From an uncultured Desulfobacter sp. (GTDB lineage: Bacteria; Desulfobacterota; Desulfobacteria; Desulfobacterales; Desulfobacteraceae), in the NCBI RefSeq assembly GCF_963666145.1, contig NZ_OY762614.1, positions 5,880,501 through 5,944,500 on the forward strand: a stretch of 64,000 nucleotides of DNA. The letters are read 5' to 3'. Under the pieces are notes generated by a model. It did no database searches and was not told the origin of the DNA. It saw only the letters and a program-made list of their open reading frames with translations. Below are positions 28,668 through 38,390 of the stretch, piece after piece. The position numbers were made by a program, and so were the translations under genes. Every line of letters starts with the position of its first letter. Positions within the stretch are counted from its first letter, which is position 1.

Positions 28668-28848
28668 AAATCTCAAAGCCTGTTTTTTATTTATAGATCA
28701 TCTCTGAAGCCTTCGTAACTTCGATATCCGGAAACCATATATCGAAATAAGATATTGATATTACTTATGTTTTTAATAAAAAATCAATTACATATTATGA
28801 ATTTGGTAAGGTATCAGTTGCGTTTAATTTATCAATGAAAGGATGTTT

Positions 28849-29241
28849 ATGCAATTAGATGACTTCATAAGTTACGAAGCTTTGGAAGATACTTTTTCCG
28901 ACGAGGGTGAGGATTTGGAGAATGATATCTCCTCTATTCATGTTGAAGGGATTGTTTATTGCAAAGAGATGTTTATTGATTTTTCGGTAGATGTTTTTGG
29001 TGCAGATGGAGTGGGGGGCTTGCCTCTATATAGTGAAGTGATGCCCCTGAAATCGAATTATGTGATCTCTGTACCGGTTATTTCCACGCTATTTGTTCTT
29101 AAAATGTTTGACACCCGCATTTTAAAACTCTTATCAGAAAAAAAGCTCTTTATTGCTTGGAACCCATCCTGGAAGACTGCTTCAACGATAGATCCTATGG
29201 CTCCCGACCTATCTTTGGTGCTGTCGCCGGAAAAAAATTGA
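28849..29241 (+). CDS. Hypothetical protein
   Basis: 130 residues from the second of two in-frame ATGs, chosen because AAGGA lies 5 bp ahead. Not recognised. Acidic N-terminus (DTFSDEGEDLENDI), then a beta-rich part. It is the last gene before the right border of the island. Confidence 0.55.
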   Translation: MQLDDFISYEALEDTFSDEGEDLENDISSIHVEGIVYCKEMFIDFSVDVFGADGVGGLPLYSEVMPLKSNYVISVPVISTLFVLKMFDTRILKLLSEKKLFIAWNPSWKTASTIDPMAPDLSLVLSPEKN

Positions 29242-29271
29242 TACTGCCTAAAAAATTTAACTGCCTCTCTC

Positions 29272-29409
29272 TGACCCGGAATTCAATTTGTTTCGGGTCA
29301 GGGTGTGGCATACAGTGTAATTTTTTTCACAAACCCTTGCGTCCATGGCTTTATAACAATAATGTAAAAAAGACCCAGAAAAAATCTACTCCGGGTCAAT
29401 CCCGGGTCA
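29272..29409. promoter_or_regulatory. Cluster of CGGGTCA boxes, right end
   Basis: Four copies of the motif: inverted TGACCCG at 29272-29278 facing CGGGTCA at 29294-29300, then a direct pair at 29392 and 29403 with the 11-bp period seen at the left end. The surrounding 29242-29624 has no gene. Placed 215-350 bp inside the right repeat, as expected for integrase arm sites. Confidence 0.5.
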
Positions 29410-29624
29410 CCTGGGAGTCCCGGTGAGTTGGGAACGTAAGCCTGACAAGGGTTTTCGTGGAGTCCTTACTCCACTCCCGGCTTAAAGTCTGAAAACATGC
29501 ATAACCATGCGGGAGTTCAGCGTTTTAGGAAAATTTAAAAAACAATGAAAAATAATTATATTTATTGTAACTACTTGGTATTATTGGGGATGCAAATCTT
29601 TTTGTTGGGAAAGCTTAGGAAAGT

Positions 29625-29670
<46 letters not shown>

Positions 29671-29674
29671 GAGA

Positions 29675-29703
29675 TTTTTAACAGATCAGTATGGGTTTGG
29701 CAA
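29675..29703 (-). promoter_or_regulatory. Orphaned ancestral tRNA-Arg promoter
   Basis: Minus-strand TTGCCA, 17 bp, TAAAAA, in the same place relative to the tRNA fragment as the active promoter at 773-801. It is probably the original chromosomal promoter, now driving only a tRNA stub. Confidence 0.55.
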
Positions 29704-30006
29704 GATAAAAATTAATAAAACCGCATTTTCTTAAATGAAGCGGCGAAAAGAAAAAATGGTCACGGGTGTAACTTTCGGTATAGCTTCTTACCGACCCTGT
29801 GCTCACTTCAAGCGTGGACTCGAATAGGGGGCTATACCAAAATTATTTGATTTTTAACTATGTTGTTTTCTCTGGCGCTAAATTATTATTTTGTTATTAA
29901 GATATTTAAAGACTTGCTTCTATAATGAATTGCTGTTAGGTTTCCACCCTTATTTTACTATTTCAAGGCCATTTTTTTATAAATCGGGCAGGGTAAAGAG
30001 ACATCA

Positions 30007-31623
30007 ATGACAAACCCCATAGATAAAAAATTAGACAAAACATTATTACCTGAAATAAAAAAACGCAGAACATTCGGTATTATCAGCCATCCGGATGCCG
30101 GTAAAACGACATTGACGGAAAAACTGCTGTTATTCGGCGGAGCCATTCAGCAGGCCGGTGCCGTAAAATCCAGGAAAGCTGCCCGGGCGGCAACCTCGGA
30201 TTTTTTATCCATTGAGCAGGAAAGAGGCATTTCTGTATCGTCTTCTGTAATGAAGTTCAACTATAAAGATTACGAAATAAATCTTCTGGATACACCAGGG
30301 CATAAGGATTTCAGTGAAGATACCTATCGGGTACTCACGGCTGTTGACTGTGCCGTTATGATCATCGACTCTGCCAAAGGTGTGGAACCCCAGACCCAGA
30401 AGCTGATGGAAGTGTGCCGGATGCGCAACACCCCGATCATCACGTTTATCAACAAACTTGACCGGGAAGGACTTGAACCCCTTGAAATTTTCCAGGACAT
30501 TGAAGATAAGCTTCAGATTGAGTGTGTGCCTCTAACCTGGCCCATCGGTATGGGGAAACGGTTCAAAGGTGTGTATAATCTGGAGCAGCAACAGCTGGGT
30601 ATTTTTACGGCAGGATATACCCCGAAAAATGATGACGGCGTATTGATTGAAGCCCTTGATGATCCAGTGCTTGATGAAATGATCGGCCAGAGTGCGGCAG
30701 ATCAGCTACGTGAAGATGTGGAGTTGATTTCCGTGGCGTCAGAACCTTTTGATCTCGACCTTTATCTTAACGGCACCCAGACTCCGGTGTTTTTTGGTTC
30801 CGCCATCAATAATTTCGGTGTCAGGGAGATGCTGGATGCATTTGTCCGGATTGCCCCATGTCCTGGTGTCCGGCCCACGGCGACCCGGGATGTGGACCCT
30901 TGTGAAGAGGCGTTTTCAGGATTCACATTCAAAATACAAGCCAATATGGACCCTGAGCACAGGGACAGAATCGCTTTTTTCAGAATCTGTTCGGGGAAAT
31001 TCACCAAGGGCATGAAGGTGCGGCACCACCGCATTGGAAAGGATATCAAAATTGCCAATGCCACCATTTTCATGGCCCAGGAGCGCTCCAATGTGGAAGA
31101 GGCCTATCCCGGTGATATTATCGGCATCCACAATCACGGCACCATTAAAATCGGGGATACCTTTACCACAAAAGAACCTTTGAAATTTTTAGGCATTCCC
31201 AATTTTGCACCGGAACATTTCAGACGGGTGCTGCTTAAAGATCCCCTAAAAGCCAAAGCCCTGACAAAGGGGTTGACCCAGCTGGCGGAAGAGGGCACGA
31301 TTCAAGTATTCCGGCCATTGCAAGGTAACATGCAAATCATCGGTGCTGTGGGGGTACTCCAGTTCGATGTGACCATGGCGCGGCTTAAGGCCGAATACAA
31401 TGTCAGTGCCGGATACGAGTCCATTGACCTGTCCGTGGCCCGGTGGGTTGAATGCGAACGTGAATCTTATCTTAAAGATTTTATCCGAAAGAATGAGTCA
31501 AGCCTGACCCGGGATGCAGAAGGTCGTTTGACTTTTTTGACCACAAGCGTGTACCAGCTTGGGTTTACCCAGGAAGAATGGCCGGACATTCAGTTCCATA
31601 AAACAAGGGAACACAACGAGTAA
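30007..31623 (+). CDS. prfC: Peptide chain release factor 3
   Basis: 538 residues, the usual length. This translational GTPase removes RF1/RF2 from the ribosome after peptide release. G-domain motifs: P-loop SHPDAGKTT (about 27-35), DTPGHKDF, and NKLDREG. The C-terminal part matches RF3 (GVLQFDVTMARLKAEYN, YLKDFIRKN). It is the first chromosomal gene past the island and stands alone. Confidence 0.97.
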   Translation: MTNPIDKKLDKTLLPEIKKRRTFGIISHPDAGKTTLTEKLLLFGGAIQQAGAVKSRKAARAATSDFLSIEQERGISVSSSVMKFNYKDYEINLLDTPGHKDFSEDTYRVLTAVDCAVMIIDSAKGVEPQTQKLMEVCRMRNTPIITFINKLDREGLEPLEIFQDIEDKLQIECVPLTWPIGMGKRFKGVYNLEQQQLGIFTAGYTPKNDDGVLIEALDDPVLDEMIGQSAADQLREDVELISVASEPFDLDLYLNGTQTPVFFGSAINNFGVREMLDAFVRIAPCPGVRPTATRDVDPCEEAFSGFTFKIQANMDPEHRDRIAFFRICSGKFTKGMKVRHHRIGKDIKIANATIFMAQERSNVEEAYPGDIIGIHNHGTIKIGDTFTTKEPLKFLGIPNFAPEHFRRVLLKDPLKAKALTKGLTQLAEEGTIQVFRPLQGNMQIIGAVGVLQFDVTMARLKAEYNVSAGYESIDLSVARWVECERESYLKDFIRKNESSLTRDAEGRLTFLTTSVYQLGFTQEEWPDIQFHKTREHNE

Positions 31624-31753
31624 GTTTGACAGATAACCACATCGTTTTTATATTTAAGTCCCAATAAGTTGATTATTTAATATTTTGCTGTGGGTTGGGT
31701 TGATTATTTAGAAATCAGCTCAACCTATAGCTATTATTTGAAGTGTAAGTATA

Positions 31754-34700
31754 ATGCGAGATCCTTTTAGAAAAATACCGTTTAACTACACCTCGGCCGG
31801 AGACGACCAGATCATTGCCCACCTGTTTGGTGATGAGATTTTAAGTACCATTCATGTCCTGGAAACACTCAAGGGCACAGGGCGTTCTTCTCGACTCCTC
31901 CATCGCTTCATGGGGGATATTTTCGTTATCAGACGCAATGCTTTTTTGTTCCAGGAGCTTGTGGAGCATCCGATACTGAGACGCCGGTTGTTTACCGAAT
32001 TGGAACATGACCTGTTCAATATTTCTGAGCATGCCGAGCATGACGAGGTTCGCATTGTGCTTGGTGCCTGCAGATCTGCGCTTCGTCAGCTGAAAGCCCA
32101 GATTAATGCCGTGGCCAAGGAGCAGGGCCGGATAACACGCCGCCTTTCTCCGGTGGTAGGCAAGGCCAACATATGCTTTGACCCCTTTGACATCACCGCC
32201 CATGCCACCGATGCCACGGACTGGCGAAGATACACACCGGCAGCCGTGCTACGGCCGGACCGGGAAGACCAGATTCCCAAACTGGTCAAAAAACTAAAAG
32301 ATATGGATTTTCATATCATTCCCCGGGGCGGGGGGACCGGTTTGACCGGCGGAGCCACACCCCTGGCACCGGACTGCGTCATGATCAACACCGAAAAATT
32401 AAATACCGTTTATCCCATTGAACAGCGCAAAACAAAGGACGGCAGAGAATATGCCGTTATGCCTTTGGATGCCGGCGTCATCACCCAGGACGCCAAGGAT
32501 GCGGCAGCGGCCCAAGGATATATTTTTGCCACGGACCCCACCTCTGCCTGGGCCTGCACCATTGGCGGCAATCTGGCGGAAAACGCGGGCGGCAAAACCG
32601 CCGTGCTTTACGGCACCGCCATTGACAATGTCTTGTCTTTCAGAATCACCATGCCCGACGGCCGACTGCTGACCGTTGAGCGCCAGGACCATCCCTTACG
32701 CAAAATCCTGTACGAAGATACGCTTTGCTTTGCGATCAAAGATGAAAGCGGGCAGGTTTTGGACACCATTGAACTGACCGGGGCAGATGTGCGTAAAAAA
32801 GGCCTGGGCAAAGATGTCACCAACAAAGTCCTAGGCGGTCTGCCGGGGGTCCAAAAAGAAGGGTGTGACGGCATTATCACCTGGGCCGAATTCATACTTT
32901 ATCCTGAATTTGCACACAAGGCCACCTGCTGCATCGAATTTTTCGGCAACGACATGACCGAGGCCGGCAAGGTAATCACCGAAATCTGCACCCGATTTCA
33001 GAACACGGATCCTGCACTCATGGCCCTGGAACATTTCGACGAAGAATACATCAAGGCCATTAAATACAAAACCAAGCGGTCTGTCGGCGATCGCCTGAAG
33101 GCGGTCCTGCTCATTGACATGGTGTCCAATGACCTGTTCCTTCTTGACCAGGGCATGAGTACCATCGAAACCATCCTTGAAGCCTATGACAAGACAGGAC
33201 TCTCCATTGCCCGGGACAGAAATGAAGCGGCGCGTTACTGGGAAGACCGCAAACGGCTGGGTGCCATTGCCGCCCACACCAATGCCTTCAAGCTAAACGA
33301 AGATATTGTTCTGCCCATTGACAGTCTGGCCGATTTTGTCAGGTTTGTGGACGACACCAATCTTGAAGAGAAAAAATATACCCAGGGCCGGATTATTCAA
33401 AATATTCTGGCATATCTGGAGACAGCCATCCCCCTTTCCGACGCCGAGTGGCTGGGAAAAAAGGTCGGCCGGATTAAGGATCTTGCATACGGTATCCGAA
33501 AAAAGCTTGATATTGCATCCCGGGACGCCCTGGAAGCCTTTATCCACACCAAAAATTTTCACAGCCAGATCCAGGACCATCTACGGGGTTACAGCCTGGT
33601 TCTATCCAATGTCGAAGAAATTTACAATGATACCTTAAGCCGCCTGATTGTCATTGCCACCCACATGCATGCAGGTGACGGTAACGTACATGTGAATATC
33701 CCGGTATTTTCCAATGACAAAGAGATGCTTGCAAGGGCCCATATGACCGCTGACAAGGTCATGGCAAAGGCTGTGGCACTTGAGGGCGTGGTGTCCGGTG
33801 AGCACGGTATCGGCGTCACAAAATTCAAATATCTGGATAAAGAGCAGGTCAAGCAATTTGACGCCTACCGCAAACAAGTGGATCCCAACGGGCTCATGAA
33901 CCCGGGCAAGCTGTCCGAGCCCGATATTTTAAACAAGGTGTTTACACCGTCCTTCAATCTATTAAAACTTGAGTCCCAGATCCTCAAGCATGGATCTTTG
34001 GCCGATCTGTCGGCCAATATTTCCCATTGCGTCCGGTGCGGTAAATGCAAGCCCGAGTGCCCTGTGTTTTATCCCACACGCAACATGTTTTTCCATCCCA
34101 GGAATAAAAATTTGGCTCTGGGGGCGTTGATCGAAGGGTTGCTCTACATTACCCAACGGACCCAGTCCACTAAATTCAAGGTACTGAAAAATCTTGAGCA
34201 GATTGGCGACCATTGTACCATTTGCCACAAATGCTTTGACAAATGTCCTGTCAACATAGATTCCGGGATTATTTCCATTAAGGAACGTGAAATTCTAAAA
34301 AAAATGAATTTCAAGCACACGCCTATACCCACAAAGCTGACCCTGGGATATCTGGGAAACCGGAACCAGACGCTGAATCCAATTGTTCGTACCGGACTTT
34401 TGACAGCGGGCAGTGCGGCCCAGCGTGTGGCGGTGAAGCTTGCAAAATCAGTCTCTTTTGTACCGGCGTTAAAGGAAAACAAACAGCTGCAAATGCTGCA
34501 TGCCCCTGTGTCCCAACCAGGACTGACCACGCTCAGGGCGCACCTGCCGTCCACGGACAGGAATCAGGCGATTTTAATAAATCCGCCTGGAGAAATCGTT
34601 TCAACGGTGTTTTATTTTCCAGGATGCGGCAGCGAGCGTATGTTTTCCAATATTTCAAAGGCATCCATTTTTCTGCTGCTCTCCCAGGGACACCAGGTGG

Positions 34701-35344
34701 TGCTTCCGCCGCCTTATATGTGCTGCGGCTACCCGTTAAAGGTCAATGCCCGGACTAAGGAGGCCCAAAAGCTCTCCCTTGAAAATTCCATTGTCATGAC
34801 CCAGATCCGGGATATGTTCAATGACCTTGTTTTCAACGGTTGCATTGTCTCATGCGGCACCTGTATGGATTCTTTGTCTGAAATGGGCATCACAGATCTG
34901 TTCGATGCAAAGCTGTTTGATATTTCAGGCTACCTCTTCGAAAATGGGCTGACAACACCTGCGACCCAAGACTGCCTTTACCACGCCCCCTGCCACGACA
35001 GCTTGAAAGGTACGGCAATCACCCAGCTTGCCAAAGCAGGTATAGAGGCTTGTGCCGTGCCGTACTGCTGTTCAGAAGCCGGCACCATGTCCATGTCCAG
35101 ACCCGACATCAGTTATAACATGTTTTTAAGAAAGCGGAATGCGATTAAAAAGGCAGCTCAGGGCCTGGATACGGCAAAGCCAAGAATATTGACAAACTGC
35201 CCATCCTGCGTCCAGGGATTAGGCCGCCAAAACCAGGTAACGGCCGTACACATGGCCGTGGAACTGGCACGGCTTACGGGCGGGCCCCGGTGGATGAAAC
35301 AGTTCCGGGCATTGATTAAAAATATGGAAATCGTCACCTTCTGA
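31754..35344 (+). CDS. DUF3683 / FAD-linked / Fe-S oxidoreductase (D-lactate dehydrogenase type)
   Basis: 1,196 residues in four parts. An N-terminal DUF3683-like region (1-120) comes first. A VAO-type FAD-binding domain follows, with IPRGGGTGLTGGATPL (about 190) and a C-terminal cap ending in HMHAGDGNVHVN and GEHGIG. Next are two 4Fe-4S clusters (CVRCGKCKPECP near 758 and CTICHKCFDKCP near 822). Last come CCG cysteine-rich domains (FPGCGSERM, CCGYPL, CGTCMD, NCPSCVQ) that resemble GlpC/LldE-type subunits. The enzyme probably oxidises D-lactate or another 2-hydroxy acid and passes electrons to quinone or a membrane complex. In many bacteria these parts are separate subunits. rsmE follows after 1 bp. 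Confidence 0.88.
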   Translation: MRDPFRKIPFNYTSAGDDQIIAHLFGDEILSTIHVLETLKGTGRSSRLLHRFMGDIFVIRRNAFLFQELVEHPILRRRLFTELEHDLFNISEHAEHDEVRIVLGACRSALRQLKAQINAVAKEQGRITRRLSPVVGKANICFDPFDITAHATDATDWRRYTPAAVLRPDREDQIPKLVKKLKDMDFHIIPRGGGTGLTGGATPLAPDCVMINTEKLNTVYPIEQRKTKDGREYAVMPLDAGVITQDAKDAAAAQGYIFATDPTSAWACTIGGNLAENAGGKTAVLYGTAIDNVLSFRITMPDGRLLTVERQDHPLRKILYEDTLCFAIKDESGQVLDTIELTGADVRKKGLGKDVTNKVLGGLPGVQKEGCDGIITWAEFILYPEFAHKATCCIEFFGNDMTEAGKVITEICTRFQNTDPALMALEHFDEEYIKAIKYKTKRSVGDRLKAVLLIDMVSNDLFLLDQGMSTIETILEAYDKTGLSIARDRNEAARYWEDRKRLGAIAAHTNAFKLNEDIVLPIDSLADFVRFVDDTNLEEKKYTQGRIIQNILAYLETAIPLSDAEWLGKKVGRIKDLAYGIRKKLDIASRDALEAFIHTKNFHSQIQDHLRGYSLVLSNVEEIYNDTLSRLIVIATHMHAGDGNVHVNIPVFSNDKEMLARAHMTADKVMAKAVALEGVVSGEHGIGVTKFKYLDKEQVKQFDAYRKQVDPNGLMNPGKLSEPDILNKVFTPSFNLLKLESQILKHGSLADLSANISHCVRCGKCKPECPVFYPTRNMFFHPRNKNLALGALIEGLLYITQRTQSTKFKVLKNLEQIGDHCTICHKCFDKCPVNIDSGIISIKEREILKKMNFKHTPIPTKLTLGYLGNRNQTLNPIVRTGLLTAGSAAQRVAVKLAKSVSFVPALKENKQLQMLHAPVSQPGLTTLRAHLPSTDRNQAILINPPGEIVSTVFYFPGCGSERMFSNISKASIFLLLSQGHQVVLPPPYMCCGYPLKVNARTKEAQKLSLENSIVMTQIRDMFNDLVFNGCIVSCGTCMDSLSEMGITDLFDAKLFDISGYLFENGLTTPATQDCLYHAPCHDSLKGTAITQLAKAGIEACAVPYCCSEAGTMSMSRPDISYNMFLRKRNAIKKAAQGLDTAKPRILTNCPSCVQGLGRQNQVTAVHMAVELARLTGGPRWMKQFRALIKNMEIVTF

Positions 35345-35345
35345 C

Positions 35346-36056
35346 ATGAACCTTGTTCTGCTCGAAGACAGTGATTTTATCGGTCCGGATCGGGTGCTGC
35401 TTGGGGATGACCGGTGCAGACATATCACCCGGGTGCTCGGGGCCAAACCTGGGGATACCCTTGTCTGTGGACAAAAAAATGCCAAGATGGGCACGGGGCT
35501 GATCACGTCAATGGAACGGCACGCCATTGAGATTCAGACGTTTCTTGATCAAGACCCGCCCCGCCCCTTGCCTTTGACCCTGGTCCTGGCGTTGCCCCGC
35601 CCCAAAATGCTTAGAAGGATTCTTCAAAGTCTTGCAAGTTTAGGCGTTAAGGATATTTTTTTGATCAATTCCCGGCGGGTGGAAAAAAGTTTCTGGGATT
35701 CGGGTGTCTTGGATGCGCCCACTATCCAGCACCATCTGGATTTGGGTCTTTGCCAGGCCAAAGATACCCTTGTGCCCCGGGTTCACCTGAAACGTTTTTT
35801 TTCCCCCTTTGTTAAAGAGGAACTGCCGGAACTTAGCAAAAATAAAAAACGAATTCTCGCCCATCCCAAGACGCAAAATTCTTGTCCGGTGGGGCTTAAT
35901 TCCGATACCGTGTTAGTCATCGGACCCGAAGGCGGATTTATTGACCTTGAAGTGCAGACCCTTATGGACAACGGTTTTGAGCCCATGACCGTTGGGCCCA
36001 GGATTCTACGGGTGGAAATCGCCGTAACTGCCTTGATTTCAAGGCTTTTTACTTGA
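35346..36056 (+). CDS. rsmE: 16S rRNA m3U1498 methyltransferase RsmE
   Basis: 236 residues, the normal size. The N-terminal PUA-like domain contains DDRCRHITRVLGAKPGD. The C-terminal SPOUT methyltransferase knot has VIGPEGGFIDLEV and GPRILRVEIAVTAL. It methylates N3 of U1498 in the decoding centre. The ATG comes 1 bp after the oxidoreductase stop, implying translational coupling. Confidence 0.95.
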   Translation: MNLVLLEDSDFIGPDRVLLGDDRCRHITRVLGAKPGDTLVCGQKNAKMGTGLITSMERHAIEIQTFLDQDPPRPLPLTLVLALPRPKMLRRILQSLASLGVKDIFLINSRRVEKSFWDSGVLDAPTIQHHLDLGLCQAKDTLVPRVHLKRFFSPFVKEELPELSKNKKRILAHPKTQNSCPVGLNSDTVLVIGPEGGFIDLEVQTLMDNGFEPMTVGPRILRVEIAVTALISRLFT

Positions 36057-36091
36057 GATATTGAATTGTGTATTGTGGAGATTATTTAATT

Positions 36092-36253
36092 ATGGATAAA
36101 AAGACTCAAAAAATCAGACAAGAAGCATACGAAAGCCTGCCGCCCATTATCAAAGACAGCTTGACTCCCGAAGAAAAGGAATTGTTTTTAACCGCCGAAC
36201 AATGGCCCGACACTCTTTTTACCAAACTGGATGAATTTATCACTAAAGATTAG
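36092..36253 (+). CDS. Small conserved-looking hypothetical protein
   Basis: 53 residues from the ATG at 36092 (GGAGA upstream); 8 extra codons are open before it. Acidic, helical, with no recognised domain. It lies 35 bp after rsmE and may be in the same transcript. Confidence 0.55.
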   Translation: MDKKTQKIRQEAYESLPPIIKDSLTPEEKELFLTAEQWPDTLFTKLDEFITKD

Positions 36254-36339
36254 CGATAGGCGCCTATTCGACGCATTGACATCAGTCGATCAAAAATTTA
36301 TATTGAAATAATTCAATTTTCAGATGATCGGAACAAGTC

Positions 36340-36831
36340 ATGAAATCAAATGATCGCCAGACTGCAGACGGCTCTCCCCTGAAAAAATATGCCAAATATG
36401 CCCATGTACTCCAGAAGACAAAATGGGCCAGGGAGTTCTCCTGGGAGCATATTCAAAAAATATGTTTCTACATCGAACCTGTGATGGCCAAAACGGGCGC
36501 CATCGTGTTCAAAGAAGGGGATACGGATAAAAGCTTAGGCATTATTGTCAAAGGCGCCATTGATATTCTCAAGGAAAATACCCGGGTCAGCACCCTCACC
36601 AGTTCCCAGACCTTTGGTGAAATGGCTCTGATTGATGGGGAACCTCGCTCGGCATCGGGTATCGCCGTAAAGGAAACCGTAATTTTTTTCATGACCCAGG
36701 ACAATCTCATTCTCCTGACCCAGGATGATCCGGAATTGGGGGTTCAGCTGTTGTGGAAAATCTCCAAGCTTATCAGCCAGCGGCTGCGTCAGACTACAGG
36801 AATGCTGGTGGATTATATGGGAGAATATTAA
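36340..36831 (+). CDS. Cyclic-nucleotide-binding domain protein
   Basis: 163 residues. A CRP-type cNMP-binding beta barrel (about 35-140) shows GAIVFKEGDTDKSLGIIVKG and the phosphate-binding cassette TFGEMALIDGEPRSASG, but no helix-turn-helix follows. It is therefore a stand-alone sensor domain rather than a transcription factor. It precedes the rhodanese-rubrerythrin gene by 36 bp and may share its transcript. Confidence 0.85.
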   Translation: MKSNDRQTADGSPLKKYAKYAHVLQKTKWAREFSWEHIQKICFYIEPVMAKTGAIVFKEGDTDKSLGIIVKGAIDILKENTRVSTLTSSQTFGEMALIDGEPRSASGIAVKETVIFFMTQDNLILLTQDDPELGVQLLWKISKLISQRLRQTTGMLVDYMGEY

Positions 36832-36867
36832 TCCTGACCCAATGATCGCAAAAAAAAAGAGAGAAAG

Positions 36868-37692
36868 ATGATCGAAGACGACGATTTTAGAGAAATTTCA
36901 TTTGAGGATTTTAAAAAATACCAGACTGAGCATAAGGAGATGGATTTCCTTGTGGTTGACGTACGGCAGGAAGGTGAATATACCACCGGACATGTGCCGG
37001 GAGCCAGATTAATCCCCTTAAACACCCTGGGGAATCATCTGTCCGAATTTCCTTTAGAAAAAGATTTATTTTTTTACTGTCACAGCGGCGCCCGGTCTGA
37101 AGTGGCCACTATGATGGCTGCAGAAGATGGCAGAGATGCCCAAAAAACCTACAACATTGCAGGTGGATTTCTCGCTTACCAGGGTCATGCGTTAAAAGGA
37201 TTTCCCCGGCTACAGGTATTTGATTACCACCAAAGCGAAGACCGACTGCTTTATCAAGCCATGGAATTGGAAAAAGCCGCTGAGCTATTTTACCAAACCA
37301 TTCTCTTATTTGCCCCGGATGAAAAATTTCGACCCGCCATTGAGCAGTTGGCTAAGGCGGAAATTGCCCATGCCCGAACAATCTATTCATACTGGAAACA
37401 AACCGTTGAGAACCCGGCACCCTTTGAGGAACTTTATGAGTCTCTTAAAGGGGAAATCCTTGAAAACGGTCAACCCCTTTCCCAAGTAACAGCCAAGTTA
37501 CACGCGAACAAAGAAATTTCATGGACCGATGTCATAGAGATGGCGCTGGGAATTGAAATTCAGGCCTATGATCTTTACCGCACCGTTGCAGACCGCCAGG
37601 GGCAGGGTGGGGCACAGGATGCCTTTCTTTCCATTGCCCAGATGGAAAAGGCGCATATGAAGCTGGTGGTGAAATTGCTTGGCTCTGATTAG
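36868..37692 (+). CDS. Rhodanese-rubrerythrin fusion protein
   Basis: 274 residues. Residues 1-115 form a rhodanese domain with the active-site Cys loop FYCHSGARS (about 70-78). Residues 125-274 form a ferritin-like diiron domain with helices carrying ELEKAAELFY, KAEIAHARTIY, GIEIQAYDLY and QMEKAHMK (ExxH type). It probably links sulfane-sulfur handling with peroxide or oxygen reduction in an anaerobe. The PerR-like gene follows 120 bp later, which supports an oxidative-stress role. Confidence 0.85.
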   Translation: MIEDDDFREISFEDFKKYQTEHKEMDFLVVDVRQEGEYTTGHVPGARLIPLNTLGNHLSEFPLEKDLFFYCHSGARSEVATMMAAEDGRDAQKTYNIAGGFLAYQGHALKGFPRLQVFDYHQSEDRLLYQAMELEKAAELFYQTILLFAPDEKFRPAIEQLAKAEIAHARTIYSYWKQTVENPAPFEELYESLKGEILENGQPLSQVTAKLHANKEISWTDVIEMALGIEIQAYDLYRTVADRQGQGGAQDAFLSIAQMEKAHMKLVVKLLGSD

Positions 37693-37812
37693 CTGAAATT
37701 TCAGACAAAAACAAGATATACCCCAGGCTCATGTTGTTAGGACGTTATGCGTTGATTTGAAGGATATTTCGTGTTAGCCTTTTATCTATATTATTGACTT
37801 GAAAGGCTGACA

Positions 37813-38256
37813 TTGAACCAGAAAAAAAACAGATCAGACATCATTCTTACCAAACTAAAAGAGAATGGTCACAAGATAACACCCCAGCGAATCGCCATCG
37901 TAAAAATTCTGGCAAAAAGTGTGGACCATCCCAGCGCTGAAACCATTCACGAACAACTTAAATCAGATTTCCCAACCATGAGCCTTGCAACCGTTTACAG
38001 GAATATCTGTCTGATCAAATCCCTGGGCGAAGTTCTTGAACTCGGGTTTCCAGATGGCTCCAACCGATATGACGGTAAGAAACCCTATCCCCATCCCCAT
38101 ATTATTTGCATAAAGTGCGGTAAAATTGTTGATCCAGATCTGGATAGCTTGGATGATATGAAAAATGAGCTTGCCAGGGAGACTCAGTTTAAAATTTTAA
38201 ATCATCGACTGGATTTTTTCGGCATTTGCATTGACTGCCAGACTAAAAAAAAATAA
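37813..38256 (+). CDS. Fur-family regulator, PerR-like
   Basis: 147 residues from a TTG start (AAAGG upstream). It has a winged-helix domain with KITPQRIAIVKILAKS and MSLATVYRNICLIKSLGEV, then a metal domain with HPHIICIKCGKI and CIDCQ (structural zinc Cys pairs). The RYDG...PHPH pattern and the neighbouring peroxide-defence genes (rubrerythrin fusion, katG) favour PerR over Fur. A Fur/PerR-like box lies before katG at 44033. Confidence 0.85.
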   Translation: MNQKKNRSDIILTKLKENGHKITPQRIAIVKILAKSVDHPSAETIHEQLKSDFPTMSLATVYRNICLIKSLGEVLELGFPDGSNRYDGKKPYPHPHIICIKCGKIVDPDLDSLDDMKNELARETQFKILNHRLDFFGICIDCQTKKK

Positions 38257-38390
38257 GTTGAATATCCTACTCCTATTTGTCTATCTGCTGTGACCTGCAT
38301 AACGCCTGATATTCGGTACTCATAAAGGCCATGGGGCGTCTTTGTTTTTTATATAACTTTGATTAGCCTTTTAATCGACATTGGGCAGAC

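Noticed and set aside
32086..35530. Many long minus-strand frames across the large oxidoreductase and rsmE
   Set aside because: GC-rich third positions of the sense genes open these shadows; the plus-strand products have clear family motifs and the minus frames have none.
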